Assembly: GCA_910580075.1 (NCBI GenBank)
Contig: CAJTVR010000022.1
Location: forward strand, 1 to 54,788
DNA length: 54,788 bases
Reading direction: 5' to 3'
Source: an uncultured Eubacterium sp.
GTDB taxonomy: Bacteria > Bacillota > Clostridia > Lachnospirales > Lachnospiraceae
Shown: positions 42,041 through 51,300 of the stretch, one piece after another
Position numbering within the stretch: the stretch's first letter is position 1
Layout: every line of letters begins with the position of its first letter
Notes under the pieces: generated by a model
The model's input: the letters and a program-made list of their open reading frames with translations, nothing else
What the model was told of the DNA's origin: nothing
The model's database searches: none
Translations under genes and position numbers: made by a program

Positions 42041-42881
42041 TGATCAGATGATGTCTGATAAATGCCTTCTTTATTCCGTCGTCTTTTACTGCCGGACAGA
42101 TATCGTCTGCTCTTTTTTTGAGTTCCTCACTGCCGTTTTGCATACAGATACTAAGTGCTGCGGTTTCCATCATTTCCAAATCATTCATGCTGTCGCCAAA
42201 TGCCACTGTATTTTCAAGCGGGATTTTTAACCATTCACAGACTCTTTTCACAGCCCGGCCTTTATCAAATTCTTTCGTCAGGATTTCACCATTGACATAT
42301 CCGTTTTCCCTGCCTTCCTGGATACAGAAATTAAACTCAGACGAAAGTTCGCTCTTTGCTTTTTGCATCTGCTCTGCTGTCTGGCTCATAATCACAATTT
42401 TATATGCTGCCTCTCCGTTATATTCTTTCATTGGACGTATGTTCAAAGACTTTTCAATCTGTTCTCTCCAGCGGAGCATCTCGCTGTTATTTCCTTCTGA
42501 TGCATGGCTGCGCAGAAATTCCTTAAATTCCTCATCTGTATATGAACCGTCCATACATTCCACGGTCCGGTAGATACCGTTCTTTTTCAATATTTCCATT
42601 GCCGTCTGCTTCTGCGTTTCTGTCATCGGGCAGTTATAAATCACTTTGCTGCCGCATTCTATATATCCTCCTGAACTTGCTGCAATTCCGTCAAATTCAT
42701 GTTTCAGCAAAGGTTTTAGCATATCGTAATTCCTTCCGGTACATAAAAATACCAGATGCCCTTCTTTCCTCGCCTGCTCCATGGCCCAGACTGCTGACTG
42801 CGGCACCTCATTCCTGCCTGGTTCTGTTAATGTACCATCGATATCCAGAAAGATTACTTTTCTTCTGATTTCCTCACTCAT
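42030..42881 (-). CDS. HAD-superfamily Cof-type phosphatase
   Basis: A 283-residue HAD hydrolase with catalytic 'VIFLDIDGTLTEPG' (DxD), the second motif 'VFLCTGRNYDML', a C2-type cap and the last motif 'VAFGDSMNDLEMME'. These enzymes dephosphorylate sugar phosphates or flavin/pyridoxal phosphates. Position between a Crh-like gene and a PTS gene suggests a sugar phosphate. AAAGGAGAACAG precedes the ATG. Confidence 0.85.
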   Translation of the reverse strand: MSEEIRRKVIFLDIDGTLTEPGRNEVPQSAVWAMEQARKEGHLVFLCTGRNYDMLKPLLKHEFDGIAASSGGYIECGSKVIYNCPMTETQKQTAMEILKKNGIYRTVECMDGSYTDEEFKEFLRSHASEGNNSEMLRWREQIEKSLNIRPMKEYNGEAAYKIVIMSQTAEQMQKAKSELSSEFNFCIQEGRENGYVNGEILTKEFDKGRAVKRVCEWLKIPLENTVAFGDSMNDLEMMETAALSICMQNGSEELKKRADDICPAVKDDGIKKAFIRHHLISVE

Positions 42882-43027
42882 GTCTGTTCTCCTTTCCTAT
42901 TGTGTGATTCATTTTTTCTTTTCTTCTTTCACTGCTTCTTTTTTCCGTTTTGTTTATGAAGCGGTTTGGTTTTGATACGGCACCGCTCCTAAAATACCAC
43001 CTGCTTTCTCTTTATATTTATATTGTA

Positions 43028-43049
43028 AAGGCAGGACATCTCTGCCCTG
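43028..43049 (-). terminator. weak terminator-like hairpin after the HPr-like gene
   Basis: An eight-pair stem (GGCAGGGC with GTCCTGCC, one wobble) with a six-base loop, followed on the minus strand by only a short TTTA tail, 40 bp past the HPr-like stop. It may attenuate read-through into the HAD gene. Confidence 0.4.
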
Positions 43050-43089
43050 CCCGGACTGCTGTCTTTTACATCCGGCTGCAGCCAATCGG

Positions 43090-43353
43090 TCAGCCGGCTG
43101 TATTCATTTGCAGTTCTTCTTCATCTCCGCGATATATAAACGGCTCTATTTTATCAATAATCACCGTGTCTTTTGATGAATAGCTTAATGATAACGGTTT
43201 TGTCAGATCCAGCGCAAATACACCGAGTATGGATTTCGCATTCACAACTCTCTGCTCAGAGCCCAGATCAAAATGTGTTTCAAACTTTTCAATAATTTTT
43301 ACGAACTGTTCTACCTGTCTTACATCCTTAAATTTGACATTTACCTGCTGCAT
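43090..43353 (-). CDS. Crh-like HPr paralogue without the active histidine
   Basis: An 87-residue HPr-fold protein. The usual 'GLHARPA' loop with His15 is absent; the corresponding segment reads 'VKFKDVRQVEQFVKI'. The regulatory serine site is preserved in 'VNAKSILGVFALD', the equivalent of Ser46 and its neighbours. This combination is like Bacillus Crh, which cannot relay phosphate in the PTS but, once serine-phosphorylated, co-activates CcpA. The C-terminus is longer than in HPr. A strong RBS (AAGGAGGGG) precedes the ATG, and two cre-like sites lie upstream. Confidence 0.75.
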   Translation of the reverse strand: MQQVNVKFKDVRQVEQFVKIIEKFETHFDLGSEQRVVNAKSILGVFALDLTKPLSLSYSSKDTVIIDKIEPFIYRGDEEELQMNTAG

Positions 43354-43390
43354 GAAAACCCCTCCTTACTTCTTTATTTGGTTGGTACTA

Positions 43391-43404
43391 TGTTATCGAT
43401 TTCA
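43391..43404. promoter_or_regulatory. proximal cre-like operator of the HPr-like gene
   Basis: TGTTATCGATTTCA fits the cre consensus and lies 38 bp before the start codon, right after the predicted transcription start. Confidence 0.62.
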
Positions 43405-43417
43405 TTTTCCGAAATTT

Positions 43418-43446
43418 ATCATAACCGTTTCGTGTTTTTTTGTAAA
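43418..43446 (-). promoter_or_regulatory. promoter of the HPr-like gene
   Basis: TTTACA (43441-43446) and TATGAT (43418-43423) on the minus strand are spaced by 17 bp; each matches consensus at five of six positions. The proximal operator falls at about +7 to +20. Confidence 0.7.
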
Positions 43447-43491
43447 TTGGCATTTCCTATAATTTTCCATGCAGTTTTTTGTGGATTTTGA

Positions 43492-43505
43492 TGAAATCCA
43501 TTTCA
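43492..43505. promoter_or_regulatory. distal cre-like operator of the HPr-like gene
   Basis: TGAAATCCATTTCA differs from the cre consensus at one central base. It is centred 101 bp from the proximal site, mirroring the pair in front of the PTS gene. Confidence 0.5.
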
Positions 43506-43543
43506 GGCTTGTCATACGCCTCTTCGGACGCTGGAATTGTGGT

Positions 43544-43600
43544 AAAAAGAACCTTCTTCAGGTTTGAAAAATACCTGCATGTAAAGCATGTAAAAGGTTC
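43544..43600 (-). terminator. terminator of the VanG-type operon
   Basis: On the minus strand, GAACCTT and AAGGTTC pair across a longer structured interior that includes a second stem (CAGGT with ACCTG), and TTTTT follows. It lies just after the racemase gene. Confidence 0.6.
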
Positions 43601-43622
43601 CGCCGGCCTGGCTGCGGCACAG

Positions 43623-44765
43623 TCAGTATTCATCATCTTTTACAATAACAGGAAGCCTCGCTCCCATCCGGCTCAGCAGTTCATTGCTGATACTTCCGCA
43701 GGCATCTGCAAGATCTGGTGCCAGCGGACCGTCTTCTCCCGTTCCTATCAGCACTGCAGTATCCCCTGCTGCAGCATCCGGCACGTCCGTAACATCCACA
43801 GCCATCTGGTCCATGCAGATGCGTCCTATGACCGGAACCTGATGCCCGCGGATGTTCACACGGCCTTTTTCACAGGACAGGCTTCTTGGATAACCGTCTC
43901 CGTATCCGGCCGGCAGAATGGCAATCCGGCTGTCGCGGCTGGCTGTAAATGCTCTTCCATATCCGGCACTGCTGCCTTTTTTCAAAAAACGGATCAGCAC
44001 GATACGGCTTTTCAGGGAAAGCACAGGCTGTAAGTCCAGCTTCAGTTTCGTATCGTCTCCCGGAAAACTGTGTACACCGTACAATGCAATTCCTGCTCTT
44101 ACATAATCACAGGAAAGTTCCGGGTAATTTAAAAGGCCGTAGCTGCTCTGTATATGAAGTTTGGGAAGCGTAATGCCGGATTTTGCCAGCGCATCTGTCA
44201 GACTGTAAAAACAGGCAGTCTGTTTTTGTGTAAAAGATATATCCTCTGCAGCCCTGCTGTCCGCACAGCACAAATGCGTATACATTCCGCATACACGGAT
44301 ATATTCCATCGCAAACACTGCCCTGACGCCAGAAACATCTTCTACGGGTATGCCAAGCCTGTGCATGCCTGTATCGATTTTGATATGGACTTTCACCGGT
44401 ATGCCCTGTCTGTTTAATTTTTCCGCATAATCAGAATCAATAACCGTCTGCATCAGGTCATATCTGCACAGCTCCTTCGCCCGTCTGACATCTGTATAGC
44501 CAAGAACCAGTATTTCTCCGCGCACGCCGGCTTCCCTTAGCCGGATCCCTTCCTCAATGACAGCAACGGCAAAAGCCGTAACGCCCATGTTATTTAAATG
44601 AACCGATATTTCAGCTGCTCCATGTCCGTATGCGCCTGTTTTTACCACCGCCATCAGTTCACACCCGGGCGGCAGTACCTTTTGAATCTGCTGCACGTTA
44701 TGTCTTAAATGGCTGATACTGACTTCAATCCATGCACGGTCCGTATCGTGCTTCATATTTCCCAT
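43623..44765 (-). CDS. alanine/serine racemase, VanT catalytic-domain-like
   Basis: A 380-residue fold-type III PLP racemase. The PLP lysine is K42 in 'MAVVKTGAYGHG', the second catalytic tyrosine is in 'SSAGYGRAF' and 'GRICMDQMAVDVT' is conserved. From recall, the wording of many blocks ('HIKIDTGMHRLGIP', 'KLHIQSSYGLLNYPELSCDYV') is nearer to the racemase half of VanT than to housekeeping Alr. VanT normally carries an N-terminal membrane domain, absent here. With the D-Ala-D-Ser-type ligase two genes upstream, D-serine production is the likely job; ordinary alanine racemase is the alternative. Confidence 0.82.
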   Translation of the reverse strand: MGNMKHDTDRAWIEVSISHLRHNVQQIQKVLPPGCELMAVVKTGAYGHGAAEISVHLNNMGVTAFAVAVIEEGIRLREAGVRGEILVLGYTDVRRAKELCRYDLMQTVIDSDYAEKLNRQGIPVKVHIKIDTGMHRLGIPVEDVSGVRAVFAMEYIRVCGMYTHLCCADSRAAEDISFTQKQTACFYSLTDALAKSGITLPKLHIQSSYGLLNYPELSCDYVRAGIALYGVHSFPGDDTKLKLDLQPVLSLKSRIVLIRFLKKGSSAGYGRAFTASRDSRIAILPAGYGDGYPRSLSCEKGRVNIRGHQVPVIGRICMDQMAVDVTDVPDAAAGDTAVLIGTGEDGPLAPDLADACGSISNELLSRMGARLPVIVKDDEY

Positions 44766-44769
44766 AATC

Positions 44770-45234
44770 TCACGTTCTTCTTTCTATTATCCGCACCGGC
44801 TGCGGCACGACTGTGCATCCATCCGGAAGATCTGTATTTACAACGGCACCCGCACCGATTTTTACGTTGTTTCCAATCCGGACTGCGCCAATGATAACAG
44901 CTCCTGCGCCAATCAGGCAGTGGTCCCCGATTTGCGGTGCCTGTCTGTTCACTTCTCCGATTGTTACATTCTGATAAATCCAGCAGCCGTTTCCGATTTG
45001 TGCATATCTTGAAATAAAAATCCCATGCAGCCCGTGCGGAAGCGACAGATTCCCCTTAATTACCGCATCAGGCCCGATATATCCTCCGTGCCGGTGCGCG
45101 CTGCGGCTTAACAGAAATGTCAGAATGTCGTGCATAATTCCGTCTGCTGTTTTTTTCTGCAGCCTGTAAAGACGCCAGAACATGCTTAAATCATTTCCTC
45201 TGGAATATTCTATGATTTTTCTTCTAATACTCAT
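44770..45234 (-). CDS. CysE-like serine acetyltransferase / hexapeptide acyltransferase
   Basis: A 154-residue left-handed beta-helix acetyltransferase. It shows 'GLHGIFISRYAQIGNGCWIYQNVTIG', 'PQIGDHCLIGAGAVIIGAVRIGNNVKIGAGAVV', the repeats of the CysE/NodL group. The short N-terminal helical domain and the preserved 'HG' position suggest serine O-acetyltransferase or a related acyltransferase. Lying between the ligase and racemase genes, it may act on serine or on a peptidoglycan precursor; the substrate is not determinable here. It ends 4 bp before the racemase start. Confidence 0.7.
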   Translation of the reverse strand: MSIRRKIIEYSRGNDLSMFWRLYRLQKKTADGIMHDILTFLLSRSAHRHGGYIGPDAVIKGNLSLPHGLHGIFISRYAQIGNGCWIYQNVTIGEVNRQAPQIGDHCLIGAGAVIIGAVRIGNNVKIGAGAVVNTDLPDGCTVVPQPVRIIERRT

Positions 45235-45256
45235 ATAACCATTTTATCCTTTCCTG

Positions 45257-46318
45257 TCAGCCCTGTGTATACAGACCGGTCAGTTTATCCAGCAGCTGGG
45301 AAAATGACAGGCCGATTCCTTTCATCATATTGGGATAACGGCTGTGGGATGTAAACCCCGGAATCGTGTTTACTTCATTGAATACAATTTCACCGGAAGC
45401 TGTATAAAACATGTCTACCCTTGCAAAACCTGAACAGCCCAGTACCTTATAAATTTTTACAGCTGTTTTTTGTATCCGTTTCTCCGTTTCTGCATCGATT
45501 CTGGCAGGCATATGGATTTTGGAAGTTTTCAGCGTGTATTTTTCTGTATAGTCAAAAAATCCTTCTGACAGTTCAATCTCATCCACCCTTCCTACGGTCA
45601 GGTCATGGATTCCCAGTACCGCGCAGCCTGTTTCAAATCCATCCACTGCTTCTTCTATGGTCACCTCCGCGTCATGTTCAAACGCGGCATCTATCGCAGC
45701 ATCCAGCTGGCTTTTTTCCATTACTTTTGTGATTCCAAAAGAGGATCCCGCACGGACCGGCTTTACAAAAAGCGGATAAGACAGCTTCTTCATTGCGGCG
45801 CATGCTTCTTTTCTTCCTTCAGAATCAAATGTTACGGATTCCGGTACACAGATTCCTGCCTGGCTCACCAGTTTATGCGCCCTGTCTTTGTCCATGCAGA
45901 GTGCTGAAGAAAGCGTATTGCATCCAATCACCGGTATTCCCGCCATTTCAAATATGCCCTGTATCGTCCCGTCTTCTCCGTTTTTTCCATGCAGTACCGG
46001 AAATGCCAGATCTGTCTTTATTACGCTCCAGCCCTGTTTTGAAAACTCCAGCAGGCCTTTCACTGACGGATTTGGAGAAACAGCTGCCTGCCGCAGATTT
46101 TCTTTATCCTGATCCCAGGTATTGTCCTTCATTTTTTCCATTACTTTTTCAATCCCGCCTGTAACATGATACCAGTCCCCGTTTCTCGTAATCCCGACTG
46201 GAATGATTTCATATTTCTCTTTGTTTATATGTTCCAGCACTGAATATGCCGACTGCAGCGACACCTCATACTCTGTAGAATTTCCTCCAAATATAACAGC
46301 TATTTTTATTCTGTGCAT
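45257..46318 (-). CDS. vanG-like: VanG-type D-alanine--D-serine ligase
   Basis: A 353-residue ATP-grasp D-Ala-D-X ligase. It shows 'VIFGGNSTEYEVSLQSAYSV', 'FPVLHGKNGEDGTIQGIFE', 'LFVKPVRAGSSFGITKV', the omega-loop 'EKYTLKTSKIHMPARI' and 'EVNTIPGFTSHSRYPNMM'. These blocks match my recollection of VanG rather than housekeeping Ddl or the D-lactate ligases VanA/VanB. It would make D-Ala-D-Ser for peptidoglycan precursors with low vancomycin affinity. The ATG at 46318 follows AGAGGTGTGTAAG. A VanR-box-like promoter and a leader hairpin precede it. No VanXY dipeptidase is present downstream. Confidence 0.85.
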   Translation of the reverse strand: MHRIKIAVIFGGNSTEYEVSLQSAYSVLEHINKEKYEIIPVGITRNGDWYHVTGGIEKVMEKMKDNTWDQDKENLRQAAVSPNPSVKGLLEFSKQGWSVIKTDLAFPVLHGKNGEDGTIQGIFEMAGIPVIGCNTLSSALCMDKDRAHKLVSQAGICVPESVTFDSEGRKEACAAMKKLSYPLFVKPVRAGSSFGITKVMEKSQLDAAIDAAFEHDAEVTIEEAVDGFETGCAVLGIHDLTVGRVDEIELSEGFFDYTEKYTLKTSKIHMPARIDAETEKRIQKTAVKIYKVLGCSGFARVDMFYTASGEIVFNEVNTIPGFTSHSRYPNMMKGIGLSFSQLLDKLTGLYTQG

Positions 46319-46361
46319 CTTACACACCTCTTTCTGTTTCGTAACTTTTCCCAAAACAAAA

Positions 46362-46405
46362 GCATCCTTGTCCTGGTATTATAATTTTACCAGTTACAAG
46401 GATGC
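46362..46405 (-). terminator. leader hairpin with T-rich tail before the VanG-like gene
   Basis: GCATCCTTGT (46405 downward) pairs perfectly with ACAAGGATGC, and an inner CTGGTA/TACCAG stem adds further pairs. TTTTGTTTTG follows on the minus strand, 44 bp before the ligase ATG. It could end vanRS transcription or attenuate the ligase transcript. Confidence 0.65.
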
Positions 46406-46429
46406 AGTTTATCCGTTTTTTCAAAAATC

Positions 46430-46459
46430 ATTCTATGGTTTTTCTACAAAATTTCTTAC
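46430..46459 (-). promoter_or_regulatory. VanR-regulated promoter candidate of the ligase gene
   Basis: On the minus strand TAGAAT (46430-46435) is the -10. Upstream, GTAAGAAATTTTGTAGAAA overlaps the -35 region (46453-46458, poor match). The first half agrees with the recalled VanR-box consensus (TCGTANGAAATTT), and TGTAGAAA resembles a second half-site. Confidence 0.5.
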
Positions 46460-46485
46460 AGTCTGCTTAAGAAAAACTGATTTTT

Positions 46486-47688
46486 TTATGAAGACCTGGC
46501 TGCCGCTGTCTGTGTTCCCGTTTCCAGAGGCAGTACAACCGTAAATTTTGTCTTCTCATGTTCACTGTCTGCCCAGATTTTTCCTCCATGCAGCTCTACA
46601 ATCTGTTTTGCAATGGCAAGCCCCAGCCCCGCACCTCCGTTTTTTGTACTTCGTGAAAGATCCAGGCGGTAAAACTGTTCAAAAATCTGCCCCAGCCGTT
46701 GTGCAGGAATCGTATCGCCGTCATTTGAAAATGTAATGGATGCTGTTTCATCCTGTCTTTTAGCCGCGATCCTGATATCCGTCCCCGGAAAGCTGTAAAT
46801 TACAGCATTCCTTAAAAGATTATCAAACACACGCTGAATTTTATCAGCATCGCACTGTAACGAAAAATCCTCTTCCAGGGCCAGGCTGCAGGTCAGATTT
46901 TTTTCTTTCAGCATCGGCTGGAATTCATACAGCAGCATTTCCAAAAGACGCGTCAGGCTGATTCTGCTGTACTGCAGCGTGATATGGGACAGATTAAATT
47001 TCGCAATTTCAAAAAATTCGTTCATTAAATCTTCCAGCCGTTCTGCCTTATCCAGCGTCACTGTCAGATATTTTTCTCTTAATTCTTCCGAAATATTCTT
47101 TTCATCACGCAGCAGGTTCAGATATCCGGTCACCGATGCTAACGGCGTTTTCAAATCGTGTGCCAGATACATGATCAAATCATTTTTCCGGTTCTCTGCC
47201 AGCTTCATTTCGCTTTTCTGCTGCTCAATCGTATGCCGTACCGCGTTCATTTTCCGTTCCAGCGGAAGCAGTTCCGGTGAAAGAGAAATTTCCCCGGCAG
47301 TTTCATTGATGATGCAGTCAATCCCCTGGTTTACTTCCATAAAATATCTGGTAAACCAGTTTAGATAAATCCGAAATACCAGGAAGAATATAAGAGCCAT
47401 CGCCACAGCAAAAAACAGCTTGATATTATTGCGGAATGTATGCTGGTATAAATTCAGCGCTTCTTTATAATTCATATGAAACAGGTTCTGATACATGCTC
47501 ACTGCAAAATTCGCAAACCGTCCAAAGAATACATACGTATACAGCATCCAGGTAATCAGTATGGCAGACAGAGCCAGAAGTATCGTACGCCAGAAAATCA
47601 TTCGCTTAAACTGTGCAAAGTCACCGGCCTTTGCCCGTCTGCTTACAAACCATTTATTTTTCAATTGTGTACCCAACTCCCCATACAT
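46486..47688 (-). CDS. vanS-like: VanS-like sensor histidine kinase
   Basis: A 400-residue membrane kinase. Two transmembrane helices (about 31-52 and 89-109) enclose a short extracytoplasmic loop. The phospho-acceptor is H177 in 'MYLAHDLKTPLASVTGYL', followed by N box 'NLLRNAVIYS', and G boxes 'GGAGLGLAIAKQIV'. The HisKA block and the later 'LMNEFFEIAKFNL' are typical of VanS. It overlaps the response regulator by 35 bp, as in van operons. It presumably senses glycopeptides or envelope stress and phosphorylates the VanR-like protein. Confidence 0.87.
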   Translation of the reverse strand: MYGELGTQLKNKWFVSRRAKAGDFAQFKRMIFWRTILLALSAILITWMLYTYVFFGRFANFAVSMYQNLFHMNYKEALNLYQHTFRNNIKLFFAVAMALIFFLVFRIYLNWFTRYFMEVNQGIDCIINETAGEISLSPELLPLERKMNAVRHTIEQQKSEMKLAENRKNDLIMYLAHDLKTPLASVTGYLNLLRDEKNISEELREKYLTVTLDKAERLEDLMNEFFEIAKFNLSHITLQYSRISLTRLLEMLLYEFQPMLKEKNLTCSLALEEDFSLQCDADKIQRVFDNLLRNAVIYSFPGTDIRIAAKRQDETASITFSNDGDTIPAQRLGQIFEQFYRLDLSRSTKNGGAGLGLAIAKQIVELHGGKIWADSEHEKTKFTVVLPLETGTQTAAARSS

Positions 47689-48355
47689 TTATGATAAACT
47701 TAGGCTTTCTGGCCGGTTCATTCATTTTTTCCCTGATACGGCCGATGTGGGCCATCACAGTATTATTCTGATTCAGATATTTCTCGCCCCAGACTGCCTC
47801 ATACAATTCTTCAGACGCAACGACGGTTCCCTGGTGTTCGCATAAATACCAGAGAATGGAAAATTCCAGCGGCGTCAGCTGCAGTTCTTTTCCATACAGA
47901 AAACACTTATGCGTATTTTTGTTAATCAAAAGCCCCCGGATATCATATTCCCTGATCTCCTGCGGTTTTCGGTCTGCCATCTGGTTATAATGCGTATACC
48001 GCCGCAGCTGCGTCTTCACCCTAGCCATGACTTCCAGGGGATTAAACGGCTTGATAATATAATCATCTGCTCCGATTGTAAGCCCCATGATTTTATCTGT
48101 ATCTGCAATCTTTGCCGTAAGCATAATCACCGGATAATAGTACTGTTCCCTGATTTTGCGGCAGATACTGAATCCGTCGGAATCCGGCAGCATGACATCG
48201 ATAATGGCCAGATCCAGCTTTGTATGCTCTATACACGAAAGAGCTTCTTTGCCATTGTAACATTTATGTACCTGGTATCCGTCATTTTTCAGATAAATCT
48301 CCAGCAAATCAGCAATTTCCTTCTCATCATCTACAATTAAAATATGTTCCTGCAT
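47654..48355 (-). CDS. vanR-like: VanR-like OmpR-family response regulator
   Basis: A 233-residue regulator. The receiver domain has the acidic pair 'VDDEKEIADLLEIYLKN', the phosphorylated D53 in 'LAIIDVMLPDSDGF' and 'IGADDYIIKPFNPLEVMARV'. The C-terminal winged helix includes 'LQLTPLEFSILWYLCEHQG' and 'NNTVMAHIGRIREKMNEP'. These blocks are VanR-like in wording. AAGGAGTGTT lies 13 bases before the ATG. It starts only 17 bp after the ABC permease gene, so the regulators may be co-transcribed with that transporter. Confidence 0.88.
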   Translation of the reverse strand: MQEHILIVDDEKEIADLLEIYLKNDGYQVHKCYNGKEALSCIEHTKLDLAIIDVMLPDSDGFSICRKIREQYYYPVIMLTAKIADTDKIMGLTIGADDYIIKPFNPLEVMARVKTQLRRYTHYNQMADRKPQEIREYDIRGLLINKNTHKCFLYGKELQLTPLEFSILWYLCEHQGTVVASEELYEAVWGEKYLNQNNTVMAHIGRIREKMNEPARKPKFIINVWGVGYTIEK

Positions 48356-48372
48356 ATGCGCACTAACACTCC

Positions 48373-51300
48373 TTATTCAATCGACTTAAGCGATTCTGCC
48401 ATATTAATCTTTTCCAGTTTAAAGAACATCACACCGTTTACCAGCATTGCAAAACAAAATGTAAACAGCAGGCTGTACAGATAACTGCGGGGCTGTATCA
48501 GTGTCTGAAACGAAAGCATATCGATTCTGACCTGATACATAACAAACGCATGCAGGCACCTGCCAAGTCCCAGGCCGCTAAACGCCCCGACTGCTGTCAG
48601 CGCCAGGTTTTCCCTGAACACATAATCTGCCGTTTCTTTTGCATAAAATCCGAGCACTTTAATCGTAGCAATCTCACGGATGCGTTCTGTAATATTAATA
48701 TTGGTCAGATTATAAAGTACGATAAAAGCAAGGCTTCCCGCACAGACGATAATCAGCATCACAATATAATCCAGGCTTTCCATCATAGACCCAATCCGGG
48801 AACGCATATCTTCTGTAATCGAAACGGCTAATACTTCATCGTTCTCAGAAACAGCCGCTGCCGCTTCATGCACATCCGTACCTTCGTTTACCGTCACATA
48901 AGCGCTTTTATACTCCGGTTTTCTTCCAATCTGTGATTCATAAGTTTCTTTGCTGATATATACGTAATTATATACATAATTTTCACACAGCGCAGATACC
49001 GTTACCTTCAGGCTGTTCATGTCACTGTCACGCAGCAGCACGGTATCTCCCGGCTTAATTTCGAGGTCTTCAGCTATTTTTCTGCTTATGACTGCTTCCC
49101 CGTCAGAAGGATACGGAATGTCTGTCCCGTCTTTTGTGTAAAGGTTTAGAAATTCACCTGTCTGTCCGGCATCTTCCGGGATTTCCAGGTACACGGATTT
49201 TGTTTTTCCGCCGAAATCCAGATCAGCGCTTTCCTCATAACGGCAGGCCGCTTTCTCCAGCTGGCCGTTCAGGCTCTCCTTCAGCTGTTCCATATCCTGG
49301 CTATGCACGCCTTTCGAAAATGTAATCCCGATATCATAAACCTGTACTTTTTCATACTGCATATCCGCCACATTCGTTACAGAATCCTGAATACCAAACC
49401 CTGTAACAAGCAGTGCCGTACATCCCCCGATGCCAAGTACCATCATAAAAAACCGTTTCTTGTACCTTACGATATTGCGCATGGACACTTTATGCAGAAA
49501 CTTCATTCTGCTCCATATAAACGGTATCTTTTCCAGCAGAATCCTTTTGCCGCTTTTGGGAGCCTTTGGCCGGATGAGGGTTGCAGGCACGCTGTAGAGT
49601 TCAAAACGGCAGGAAAAATACGCCGCTCCGACAGAGCAAAGCAGTGCGGCCGCGAGTGAAAGAAGCGCCAGGCGGATATCAAAAACATACTCGATATCCC
49701 CCATGCTGTACATGATGCTGTATCCCATCCAGATTACCTTTGGAAACAGCCACATACCGCCCAGGCAGCCGGCCACCGCACCCAGAAGCGCCGCAGAGCC
49801 CGCATAAAATAAATATTTGCCCATAATGACCCCGTCCTGATATCCGAGCGCCTTTAGCACTCCGATCTGCGTCCGCTGCTCTTCGATCATCCGGTTCATC
49901 GTCGTCATACACACAAGCGCTGCTACCAGAAAAAAGAACACCGGGAATACATTGGCAATCGCCGCTACTATATTGGAATCGCTTTCGTAACACGCATAGC
50001 CGATGTTCGTATTCCTTGTCAGCACATACGAATCCGGCTCTTCCAGTTCTGAAAGCTCTGCCCTGGCATCGTCAATTTCACGCTGGGCATCCCCTGTTTC
50101 TTTCTCAAATTCTGCCTTTGCATCTGCATACTCCGCTCTGGCATCTGCAATCTTTGCACGGCCTTTTTTTAAATCTGCCTTTCCTTTTTTCAGTTCTTCC
50201 CTTGCATCCGCAAGATCTGCCTCTGCTTTTAGCAGATCCGCCCTGCCGTCTGCCAGCTGCGCACGTCCGCTCTCAAGCTGCTGCTTAGCTTCTGCTAACT
50301 GCCGGCGTCCGCTCTCAAGCTGTGCTCTGGCCCGGTCTGTTTCTTCCTTTCCTGCCTGAAGCTCTTTTTCGGAAGCATTGATGTTCTTTTGATTGCGCAG
50401 CAGCTTATCTTTCGCGTCCTGCAGCTGTGCCCTGGCATCTGTAATCTGTTTTTTCCCTTTCCTGATTTCGTCTCTGCCTTCTGAAATCTGCTTAAGGCCC
50501 GCCTGAAGCTGCTCTCTGCCCGCTTCTGCCTGCGCTCTGCCTTCCGAAATCCGGCTAAGTCCGGCCTGAAGCTGCGTCCTGCCTTCCTGAAGCTGTGCTC
50601 TGGCATCTGTAATCTGGCTGAGACCTTCCTGTATCGCTGCCTGGCGCTTCTCATACTCTTCCTTTGTCATATACTGGCCGGCGTCTTCCTCCACTGTTCC
50701 CGGCTGCCTGTCCGTCTGAGACTGCACTGCCTGGACCTGGGTTTCAGCCTGGTTCCGGGCCTGTATATCCGCTCTGGCATCTTCTGCCGTCATCCCGGCT
50801 GCATTCCAGGCTGCAAAAGCCTGCTCTAACTGTTCTTTCTGAGTGAGCAGCTGCGCTTCCTGGCTGTTTAACGTACTTTCCTGGCTGTCCAGCTCTGCTG
50901 CCCGGGCATTCAGAGCCGCTTCCTGGCTCTGTGCTTCTTTTAGCTGCTCCTCCAGCTTCTTTAACTGCCTGTTCAGCTTTGTTTCCTGAGCCGGAAGCGC
51001 CGCCTCTTTTTTCAGAAGCTCTGCCTCCTTCTTTTCCAGCTCTGCCTCCCGGGACTGCAGCTGCTGCCAGGCCCTGGCAAGCTGTGCTTTTCCATCTGCA
51101 AGTTTTTGTTCGCCGCTGGCAGTCTGCTGATCGTACTTTTTTAATTCAGCCTCTGCATCCGCAAGCTCCTGTTCTTTTGTACTGATTTCCCGGCTGCCTT
51201 CTGCAATCTCTGCTTCCCGGTCTGCAATCTCTTTTCTGCCGTCGGCTAATTCTTTTTCACCATCCGAAATCTTTCTTGCACCATCCAAAAGCTCCTGTTC

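Noticed and set aside
50003..50359. Serine/alanine-rich plus-strand frames opposite the coiled coil
   Set aside because: Their repetitive composition is simply the complement of the coiled-coil codons.
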